Assembly: GCF_017312365.1 (NCBI RefSeq)
Contig: NZ_BLJI01000016.1
Location: 29,641-93,640 of the forward strand
Direction: 5' to 3'
Origin: Chroococcus sp. FPU101
Lineage (GTDB): Bacteria; Cyanobacteriota; Cyanobacteriia; Cyanobacteriales; Microcystaceae
DNA: 64,000 nt
Within the stretch, counting starts at the first letter, position 1, and every line of letters starts with the position of its first letter. The translations under genes and the position numbers were made by a program. Below, piece after piece: positions 57,890 through 64,000 of the stretch. A model generated the notes under the pieces. The model did no database searches, was not told where the DNA came from, and saw nothing but the letters and a program-made list of their open reading frames with translations.

Positions 57890-57913
57890 AGGTGAGTCTA
57901 ACTCACCTTTTTT
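57890..57913 (+). terminator. Rho-independent terminator after the YihY/BrkB gene
   Basis: A seven-pair stem, AGGTGAG with CTCACCT, closes TCTAA and is followed by TTTTT. Confidence 0.85.
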
Positions 57914-58075
57914 ATTAGTCATTCTTTAGATAGATAAATTTTATTTTTGCTCAATCTTTAGTCAGATAAAAAAGTTGATTAAAGTTAAATTTTACTCTAG
58001 AAAGATAGATGATCGATTGATGATAACTGTATAAAATAAGAATATAAATTATCAAATTTAGGAGATTGTTTAAAA

Positions 58076-58282
58076 ATGAATTTACTAATGGAAGTAACCA
58101 CTAATACAAATGCGCCTCAATATTCGGTTTCTTTAGTTTTAGTGATGGTTCTTGGTTTTGTAGCGGCTGCCACCATTGGCTCTATTGCTTGGTATAATTC
58201 AAAACGTCCTTTAGGTTGGGAAGATAAAGAACGTCCTGAGATCGTTCCCGATGTACCTAAAGTAGATTTAGATGGGCAATAA
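58076..58282 (+). CDS. psb35: Photosystem II assembly protein Psb35-like
   Basis: The 68-residue protein has a short N-terminus, one membrane span (VSLVLVMVLGFVAAATIGSI) and the strongly conserved AWYNSKRPLGWEDKERPEIV followed by an acidic tail. This pattern matches the small cyanobacterial protein Psb35 (Ssl2148 type), which binds CP47-containing assembly intermediates of photosystem II with high-light-inducible proteins. It is short but complete, behind AGGAG. A terminator lies at 58303. The assignment rests on pattern memory only. Confidence 0.62.
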   Translation: MNLLMEVTTNTNAPQYSVSLVLVMVLGFVAAATIGSIAWYNSKRPLGWEDKERPEIVPDVPKVDLDGQ

Positions 58283-58302
58283 ATCTTAAAAAAACTGCAA
58301 AA

Positions 58303-58342
58303 CCAATTCCATCTAGCTAGAAATCTAGGTGGAATTTTTTAG
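58303..58342 (+). terminator. Rho-independent terminator after the Psb35-like gene
   Basis: AATTCCATCTAG and CTAGGTGGAATT form an imperfectly matched stem (about 12 pairs with one G-U) around GCTAGAAAT-type loop sequence, followed by TTTTTT. Confidence 0.75.
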
Positions 58343-58423
58343 ATTAAAGGTAAAACAAATCGGATGCCAACTCAACACCAGATTCTAAAGAGGATTAGTA
58401 GCAAAAGATAGGCATTTTAATTT

Positions 58424-58564
58424 TCAGTAAAAAGAGAATGGTTCATTACCCGCTAAGCGTTCGGCAAGAGTTTCTAATACAGCACGGGTAGCTACTTTTG
58501 CTTCTTCTCTTGATGTTAGACCCGCTCGATTTTGAACCTGTCCGATAAATTCATCATGTTTCAT
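58424..58564 (-). pseudogene. Truncated DUF2267 protein
   Basis: The 46-residue frame opens MKHDEFIGQVQNRAGLTSRE and continues EEAKVATRAVLETLAERLAG, the N-terminal third of DUF2267 proteins (usually about 130 residues). It then runs into unrelated NEPFSFY and a stop, so the gene has lost its 3' part. Read on the minus strand. It lies in the gap between the Psb35-like and GH13 genes and is probably non-functional, although a short expressed peptide cannot be ruled out. Confidence 0.6.
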
Positions 58565-58678
58565 AAAATGTTGTCCTTTGTTGGTTTTTCATCTCAGCAT
58601 TAGAGCCGTGAGCGAATCACTTTTATTAATCCGTTAGAAACCTTGTTTGTAGTTCAATGACTCAGCTAAACAAGTAAG

Positions 58679-58744
58679 CTATTTTTTCGCTTCTGCAACT
58701 GATTCTAAAAAGTCACTCTTATGAAGTCCTGTTTTTTTAGTCAT
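58679..58744 (-). pseudogene. Tiny coding remnant, possibly from an HU-like or related gene
   Basis: A 21-residue frame, TKKTGLHKSDFLESVAEAKK, ends at TAG. The KSDFLESVAEAK part resembles the first helix of HU-type DNA-binding proteins. It may be the start of a gene whose rest is gone. Evidence is weak. Confidence 0.2.
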
Positions 58745-58782
58745 AAGTTATGGTTCTAAATTGATCTATCAAATGAACGGGT

Positions 58783-58812
58783 AACAAAAAACCCAGCTAT
58801 CATCTAGCTAGG
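58783..58812 (-). terminator. Rho-independent terminator of the GH13 gene
   Basis: On the minus strand CCTAGCTA pairs with TAGCTGGG (one G-T pair) around GATGA and runs into TTTTTTGTT, 36 bases after the GH13 stop codon. Confidence 0.8.
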
Positions 58813-58847
58813 CATCAAATCGATCATTAAAAATAAAAAAGCTAATC

Positions 58848-60506
58848 TTACTGCCAAACAAACACTTTAGCTTCGTATGGCCCTAAATCGGTCATTAATT
58901 GGCTATTTCCAGACTCAACATCATAGTTAAGAGTCCATTCGTGCCACGTACCATCAGCAGGAAAATTAGTGATGGTATAACCGCCTAAAAATTGCTCTGA
59001 GAAGTTGGCAACGACAACCACTCTGGAACCTTCATCATTCCAACGGACATAAGCTAAAACTTTTGCTTCTGGGTTTTCATGGAAAAAGTCAATATTACTT
59101 GTTTGTAAGGCTTTATTTTCTTTTCGTAAAGCAATTAAACCTTTGTAATATTCAAAACAGCTACGGTTGAGGTCATTTTGCAGTAATGTCCAATCAATTT
59201 TAGCCTGATCGATGGTTTTATATTTGTATTCCCCAAATTCTTCACCCATCCAAATCATCGGAATACCAACTGAGGTCATTACTAAAGCAAACCCTAGTTT
59301 TTTACGGCGAAATGCGTCTTCATCGAAAATATTGCGATCGCCTAACTCAGCCATAATACGATTATGATCATGGTTGGTCAAATAGTTAACAACATTCGTC
59401 AAACCCATAAAACCGCGTCGTTTCGGTTCAATAACGTTTTTAAGTTGTTCTAAATCGAAGGTTTCACCCGCAATATGAGCAACAACCGTATGATAGAAAC
59501 TATCTTGCCAACATCCGTCCATCGGCCCATCCATATTAGTAATGGCGGGGGTTTCGGGAATATATTCAGCTACACTATAAAATGGTTTGGCTCCTGCTGC
59601 TTTTTTGCTTTCCTCGACCATCCAATTCATAAAATCGTAGTTATCGACGTATTTAGCCGCATCGTAGCGAATGCCGTCAATATGATATTCTTTGATCCAA
59701 AAAATAATCCCATCACCAATAAAACGACGTGCGGGATAAGTATCTAACTTTTCATCATAATGTTCATAGTTAAATTCTGGCCCCCAGTTTTCATCGGGAT
59801 TTTTTGGGGAATGATGATACCAGTAATCATGATCGATTTGGGTTAAAGGTGCAGAAGATTCAGAATGATTATAGACTCCATCCAAAATTACACGAATACC
59901 CCGTCCGTGACATTCATCGATTAACTGTTTTAAATCTTTTGTAGAACCGTAACTGCTTTCGGGTGCAAAATAGTGACGCGGGTTGTATCCCCAACTATAA
60001 TCACCAGGGTACTCTTTAATCGGCATCAATTCAAGTGTATTAATTCCCAATTCAGACAAATAATCTAATTTTTCTGTAACGTGTTTAAACTGACCTCTCG
60101 CATTAGGGTCATCTTCTCCCCCCGAAAAGTCAGCCACGTGCATTTCATAGATCACCATTTCGTGATCCGCAGGTAATGGCTTATCATCATGTTGCCAGAC
60201 ATAATCATCGACGATCGCTTCACCATCTTTAATTTTTACAATGGCATTTTCTTCAGAACTCATACCATCGATATCGGGTGCATAGGGGTCTGTTACATCT
60301 ACCCATTGTTGAGGTTCAAAAAACCAAGAGTTAGACTGTACTCGAAATTTATAAGTATAAACTCCATCTTCTAAATCAACCGTTGTGCGGAAATATCCAT
60401 CCTCACCTTTTTCCATTGGAATTTCTTGCCAGTCGGAAAAAGAAGCCATTAAAGCCGCTTTTGCGTTGTATGGAGCAAATAACTTAAATTCAATTGGTTT
60501 AGCCAT
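58848..60506 (-). CDS. GH13 alpha-amylase-family enzyme with N-terminal carbohydrate-binding domain
   Basis: The 552-residue protein starts with a glycogen-binding/CBM48-like domain (FKLFAPYNAKAALMASFSDW, DGVYTYKFRVQ). The GH13 barrel follows, with the conserved regions DGVYNH, IRYDAAKYVD with the nucleophile Asp, SVAEYIPE with the acid Glu, and LTNHDHNR with the stabilising Asp. The domain order is that of branching enzymes and related glycosidases, but the enzyme is shorter than GlgB, so alpha-amylase or maltooligosyl hydrolase is equally likely. It acts on glycogen or maltodextrin in the cytoplasm, as no signal peptide is present. Confidence 0.9.
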   Translation of the reverse strand: MAKPIEFKLFAPYNAKAALMASFSDWQEIPMEKGEDGYFRTTVDLEDGVYTYKFRVQSNSWFFEPQQWVDVTDPYAPDIDGMSSEENAIVKIKDGEAIVDDYVWQHDDKPLPADHEMVIYEMHVADFSGGEDDPNARGQFKHVTEKLDYLSELGINTLELMPIKEYPGDYSWGYNPRHYFAPESSYGSTKDLKQLIDECHGRGIRVILDGVYNHSESSAPLTQIDHDYWYHHSPKNPDENWGPEFNYEHYDEKLDTYPARRFIGDGIIFWIKEYHIDGIRYDAAKYVDNYDFMNWMVEESKKAAGAKPFYSVAEYIPETPAITNMDGPMDGCWQDSFYHTVVAHIAGETFDLEQLKNVIEPKRRGFMGLTNVVNYLTNHDHNRIMAELGDRNIFDEDAFRRKKLGFALVMTSVGIPMIWMGEEFGEYKYKTIDQAKIDWTLLQNDLNRSCFEYYKGLIALRKENKALQTSNIDFFHENPEAKVLAYVRWNDEGSRVVVVANFSEQFLGGYTITNFPADGTWHEWTLNYDVESGNSQLMTDLGPYEAKVFVWQ

Positions 60507-60787
60507 AAAAAGTTTTATTTTTGAGTAAATCGTTTGTTAATTGTTTTTATTATTGCTACTCTTAACTTTTTAGGAACCAAACTTAAGAAATATGACTTAA
60601 GACATATTAATATAGTTAATCTGTTCAAAAATACTATAATATGAATTATTGGTCACAAAAATGATGAATTATCGGCTTTTTAGGTTTACTTCTTGAGATA
60701 GACCGTTTCATCAATACTAGGGTAGAGCGAATAATCAATAGGTTTATTCTATATTGAGGACATATAAATAATATAGGTTTAGAACAA

Positions 60788-61135
60788 ATGAGTATTGAAA
60801 AAAGAGCCAAAGCAGTTGCTAAAAATATTGAAGGTCAAGCGCAAGAGTTTTTAGGTGAAGTGACGGGCAATGACCAAGATGTTGCTGTCGGACAAGCAAA
60901 ACAAGCTGAAGCAGAAATTCGTCATCTTGATGCCAAATTTCTTGATCAAGAAGCTACTGATACAACAGATATAGGAAACAGACTAAAAGCAACCGCCAAA
61001 AATCTTGAAGGAAAAGTACAAGAATTCGTCGGTGATGTGACAGGTGATCCTCAAACTAAAGCTGAAGGAAAAGCGAAACAAGCTGAAGCCAATTTACGTC
61101 ACACGGTTGAGGATATCAAAGACACTTTGCGATAG
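60788..61135 (+). CDS. CsbD-family stress protein with two tandem CsbD repeats
   Basis: Two copies of the CsbD motif follow one another: EKRAKAVAKNIEGQAQEFLG...GNDQDVAVGQAKQAEA and NRLKATAKNLEGKVQEFVGDV...GDPQTKAEGKAKQAEA. The typical protein has one copy, about 60-70 residues, so this 115-residue version is a duplication. CsbD proteins are small, soluble, charged and induced by general stress in many bacteria; their action is unknown. A terminator at 61175 ends the gene. Confidence 0.92.
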   Translation: MSIEKRAKAVAKNIEGQAQEFLGEVTGNDQDVAVGQAKQAEAEIRHLDAKFLDQEATDTTDIGNRLKATAKNLEGKVQEFVGDVTGDPQTKAEGKAKQAEANLRHTVEDIKDTLR

Positions 61136-61174
61136 ATTGGATTGATGAAAAACTTAGATCAACTTAATGTAATC

Positions 61175-61198
61175 AGGTGGGCAATGCTCACCTTTTTT
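61175..61198 (+). terminator. Rho-independent terminator after the CsbD gene
   Basis: AGGTGGGC and GCTCACCT (one G-T) form an eight-pair stem with loop AAT, followed by TTTTT. Confidence 0.85.
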
Positions 61199-61382
61199 AA
61201 GGTCAAATATCGCTTGTATCTAGGCAAATACTGACTTTTATCACTCTAGATAATTTTTAGTTATATCTATCTATATATATAAATTTTAACGCCAAACTCA
61301 AAGCCTTGAGATAGATGCTCCAAAAAGATAAATAGAGCATACTGTAATTATTAAATCAATAACATTTTGGTAATAAAAAATT

Positions 61383-61727
61383 ATGTCAGACCCTAGAGTT
61401 GCTGGTGATAAATATGATAGAGGTATTGTCCCTGCTGAAACGGCGGCTCGCGAAGAGCGCGAAGGCGAGGATTTTAAACATATTCCTGAAACAGATGATC
61501 CCTCAATTGATACAACAGGTGGTTATACAGTAGACCGCGAAGGATTGTTAAACAACTACGCAATTGAACCCGAAATGTATTACGAAGAACCAGGCGATGC
61601 AGCAGCAATAGAAGCCCAAGAAAAAGCAGAACGAAAAGCGACACTAGAAGATACTAATGATAATGATGAAACTGGACTATTAACCGAAGAAAAAGACCGA
61701 CGCGGTAAAGGCTCAGGTATTATTTAA
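61383..61727 (+). CDS. Acidic, hydrophilic protein of unknown function
   Basis: The 114 residues are rich in Glu, Asp, Gly and Lys (SDPRVAGDKYDRGIVPAETA, AAAIEAQEKAERKATLEDTN, GLLTEEKDRRGKGSGII), with no membrane span and no cysteine, and are likely disordered. Its position beside a CsbD gene and its composition fit a desiccation or general-stress role, which is inference. No named family was recognised. Confidence 0.6.
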   Translation: MSDPRVAGDKYDRGIVPAETAAREEREGEDFKHIPETDDPSIDTTGGYTVDREGLLNNYAIEPEMYYEEPGDAAAIEAQEKAERKATLEDTNDNDETGLLTEEKDRRGKGSGII

Positions 61728-61789
61728 AATCAAATTTCAAAGACTCGATTGACTTTCAAAAATCACTTTTTACATGAGCTATCTCCACA

Positions 61790-61813
61790 AGGCACGAATT
61801 ATGTGTCTTTTTT
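61790..61813 (+). terminator. Possible weak terminator
   Basis: AGGCAC and GTGTCT (one G-T) pair around GAATTAT and are followed by TTTTT, 63 bases after the acidic-protein gene. The stem is short. Confidence 0.4.
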
Positions 61814-61819
61814 CATTAA

Positions 61820-62596
61820 TTAGATAAATTTTTCTGGATTTAACCAGCGTAGAACTTCATCTCTCAAACGATAAATATCACGAGAAAATTCTTTTTTAAT
61901 CCATTGACCAACGGCATCAAAAGGTGTAAATATTTCTCCTGCTTTCCAGTCAATATCTTGACCTAAAGGAGTTAAATGATTACCTGGTAAATTAAGTGAG
62001 GCAATCATATTGGGAAAACGAGAATTTAAAATTGGATTTAAAATATTGGTTTGATCAATATCATCATTAGAAAAACGGATTAAAAGATTACGACGAACTA
62101 AATAATTTTCAGAAATCAGATCTTGAGTTTCTTCAGGTGAAGGAACAAATTCTAGGTTGAGTGTTTTAACATCTAAAGCTAAAGGCTCTATAAAAGGAAT
62201 GGCACGTTTAACGGGATAATTGTTAAAAGAGATCAAGATATTGCCGTGTCGTTCAACCTCAAACAAACTCCCAATCAACAAATGCAGTTTACAACCCATA
62301 CTATGCCCCATCCCATAGATAGGAAGATAGCCGAGTTTGAGTTTACCAGTTGATTGAAGCCGTTCTAAAATAGATTCAAAACGATTAAGGACATTAAGAG
62401 CGATCGCGCTATGATCAAGAGTGTTAACAAATGGTGTGGCAATGACAGCGTAACCCGATTTACCGAGATTTTCCAGAAGCCAACGATAGGTTATATTAGG
62501 TGCAGTTGCGACAAATGCTCCCCCTAAAAAGTGAATAATTCCGACAGGTTGTCGAGGAATTAAAACCCAACTACCCGAAATTTCTTGCCAATACAT
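61820..62596 (-). CDS. DUF1350 family alpha/beta-hydrolase-like protein
   Basis: The 258-residue protein opens with WQEISGSWVLIPRQPVGIIH FLGGAFVATAPNITYRWLL and carries GMGHSMGCKLHLLIGS, an alpha/beta hydrolase elbow with Ser. This is the DUF1350 family, conserved in cyanobacteria and plastids, with no proven reaction. The catalytic His and Asp are not obvious from motif reading. No signal peptide is seen. Confidence 0.88.
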   Translation of the reverse strand: MYWQEISGSWVLIPRQPVGIIHFLGGAFVATAPNITYRWLLENLGKSGYAVIATPFVNTLDHSAIALNVLNRFESILERLQSTGKLKLGYLPIYGMGHSMGCKLHLLIGSLFEVERHGNILISFNNYPVKRAIPFIEPLALDVKTLNLEFVPSPEETQDLISENYLVRRNLLIRFSNDDIDQTNILNPILNSRFPNMIASLNLPGNHLTPLGQDIDWKAGEIFTPFDAVGQWIKKEFSRDIYRLRDEVLRWLNPEKFI

Positions 62597-62751
62597 ATAG
62601 ATTCATCAAAAAACTGACCCCTTAAATATTATGGCGTAAAAAAATATGACTTTGATTGACAAAAGAGCATTTCTACTTTGAATGCCAATCCTATGGTTAT
62701 GGATATTTTGATTAGCCTCGAATATGGATTAGTACAGGATGAAGAAAAACG

Positions 62752-63966
62752 ATGGAAATTAAAGAGCATTTTAAAATGGCGTTTTCAGCTTTAATGAGCA
62801 ATAAATTGCGGAGTCTCTTGACGATGCTTGGTATTACGGTTGGTAACGCTTCGGTTATTGCAATGGTCGGTATCGGAGAAGGAACACAACGACTCACCGC
62901 AGAACAATTTGCTACTTTGGGGCCAAACGTGTTGTTTATTAGTCTCACATCCCGTAATATTAGCAGTACTATTCCTAATGCGCGTCCTTTAGTATTGGAG
63001 GATGCTGAAGCCATTGAAAAGCAAATCCAAAATATTGTCGCTGTTTCTCCCGAACTTTTCGGACAGTTTTTACTCACTTATCGACAAAAAAATGCTCTAA
63101 TTTCAATTGTCGGTGCTTCTCCAGATTATCTTCAAGTAAGAAACTTTCAAATCAAGAAAGGTCGCTTTCTTAATGATAGTGATTTAAGACGTAATCATCG
63201 AGTTGTGGTTTTAGGTTCTCAAGTGGCCCAAGATTTATTTAAGCAGCAAGACCCAATTAGTCAACAAATACGGATTAAAAATATTAGCTTTGAAGTAATT
63301 GGTGTGATGAAAGCGAAAGGAGCTTTATTTGGTTCTAATCAAGATAATCAAGTTTTAGTACCTCTAACGACGATGGCCAATCAATTACAGGGTAAAACAT
63401 CAATATATGGTGTTCGTTTGCATCTGCTATCGGTTTTGGTCAACAATCAGAGTCAGCTAGATGCAGCACAATTTCAAATCAAAAATTTGCTACGTCTAAG
63501 ACATCAAGTTCATTTTGATGACTATGTGAAAGTGACGACTCAACAAGCAATCATGGATACCGCAACCAAAACGAATGAAGGTTTAACTAAAATGTTAGCT
63601 GCGATCGCAAGTATTTCTTTATTGGTTGGTGGTATTGGTGTGATGAATATTATGCTGGTTTCGGTTACCGAACGCACTCAAGAAATCGGTTTACGCAAGG
63701 CATTAGGCGCAAAAGAACAAGATATCTTACTACAGTTTTTGATTGAAGCGATTATTTTAGCAATTACAGGGGGTGCGATCGGAACCCTGACTGGAGTAAG
63801 TAGTATGGTTTTTGCCCAATCCTTTTCAATGATGTATACCAGTATTTCTGTACCAGCTATTGTAGTGACTTTAGGAGTTTCTGGAGGGATTGGTTTCATT
63901 TTTGGGGTGATTCCAGCGCAACGTGCAGCTAGACTCAATCCTGTAGATGCTTTAAGACGCTCTTAA
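62752..63966 (+). CDS. MacB-like ABC transporter permease
   Basis: The 404-residue protein has the MacB layout: an N-terminal membrane span after MALRALMSNKLRSLLTMLGI-type sequence (FKMAFSALMSNKLRSLLTML), a long periplasmic MacB_PCD domain (about 45-260), and three C-terminal spans of the FtsX-like domain containing TERTQEIGLRKALGAKEQDI. Such permeases work with a separate ATPase and a HlyD-like adaptor to export lipoproteins, peptides or glycolipids. Neither partner is visible before the gene; they may lie beyond the window end. Confidence 0.92.
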   Translation: MEIKEHFKMAFSALMSNKLRSLLTMLGITVGNASVIAMVGIGEGTQRLTAEQFATLGPNVLFISLTSRNISSTIPNARPLVLEDAEAIEKQIQNIVAVSPELFGQFLLTYRQKNALISIVGASPDYLQVRNFQIKKGRFLNDSDLRRNHRVVVLGSQVAQDLFKQQDPISQQIRIKNISFEVIGVMKAKGALFGSNQDNQVLVPLTTMANQLQGKTSIYGVRLHLLSVLVNNQSQLDAAQFQIKNLLRLRHQVHFDDYVKVTTQQAIMDTATKTNEGLTKMLAAIASISLLVGGIGVMNIMLVSVTERTQEIGLRKALGAKEQDILLQFLIEAIILAITGGAIGTLTGVSSMVFAQSFSMMYTSISVPAIVVTLGVSGGIGFIFGVIPAQRAARLNPVDALRRS

Positions 63967-64000
63967 TCAAATTTTCCAAAACAAAAACCCCAATCTGTGT

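Noticed and set aside
58679..58744. Complete small HU-like gene
   Set aside because: Only 21 codons are open; the usual 90-residue domain is missing.
1..64000. CRISPR arrays, prophage genes, restriction systems
   Set aside because: No regularly spaced repeats, no phage structural genes and no recognisable methylase or nuclease pair were found.

Overview
This window is chromosomal DNA from a low-GC, probably unicellular or simple, oxygenic cyanobacterium. It carries psbT, a Psb35-like photosystem II assembly gene, a BCD-family (PucC-like) pigment-protein transporter, plant/cyanobacterial-type ispH, a HetZ-related gene, a DUF3285 gene and an ETR1-like ethylene receptor kinase. The octamer GCGATCGC (HIP1) occurs more than twenty times, far above the roughly one copy expected by chance in 64 kb. 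The species cannot be fixed from the sequence alone.

Layout. 1-829: C-terminal end of a Calx-beta/RTX surface or secreted protein. 1058-8600: an accessory, decaying stretch. It holds a Tat-type aldo/keto reductase, a dead IS4-family element with terminal inverted repeats, a secreted S33-type hydrolase, a Coq4-motif protein, a dead IS630-family element, a tRNA-like remnant and several broken small ORFs, and it ends at a psbT that has no psbB beside it. 8588-18292: housekeeping genes (psbT, nrdR, rps1, a HAD phosphatase, metK, a ClC-CBS-USP transporter, eda, a PPP-type phosphatase, a BaiN-like flavoprotein). 18309-18912: an orphan BrnA-type antitoxin, a BrnT toxin stump and another antitoxin-like gene. 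19089-22634: a small membrane protein followed by the ATP-grasp / alpha-E / transglutaminase operon, the most promising poorly understood system in the window. 22987-36710: ftsH, a frameshifted Rpn-type nuclease, prfB with its programmed frameshift, DUF3285-ybeY-dgkA-trpG, a degenerate MBL-fold protein, ispH, a metallophosphoesterase, dps, marC, msrP, a BCD transporter split by one base, and yggT. 36718-51772: small cyanobacterial unknowns, a DUF29 gene, a PhzF protein, a 2140-residue TamB homologue, a HetZ-related protein overlapping a thioredoxin-like ferredoxin, gatB, mnmA and a SnoaL-like protein. 52038-56868: two tandem histidine kinases, the upstream one with an ethylene-binding domain, divergent from a NarL-type response regulator. 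56970-63966: a YihY/BrkB protein, Psb35, a DUF2267 remnant, a GH13 enzyme, a tandem CsbD protein, an acidic hydrophilic protein, a DUF1350 protein and a MacB-like permease.

How the genes fit together. Most transcription units are short (one to four genes), with compact spacing and several intrinsic terminators that can be read directly. Coherent groups are the three-gene amidoligase-like operon, the translation group (prfB, DUF3285, ybeY), the two-component cluster, and the stress-associated genes near 58-61.7 kb. No CRISPR array, rRNA, intact tRNA, prophage or complete defence system was seen. The best candidate for new biology is the ATP-grasp/alpha-E/transglutaminase operon, whose substrate cannot be deduced here. 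Further leads are the ClC transporter lacking its gating glutamate and the Coq4-motif protein with its unusual N-terminal half.
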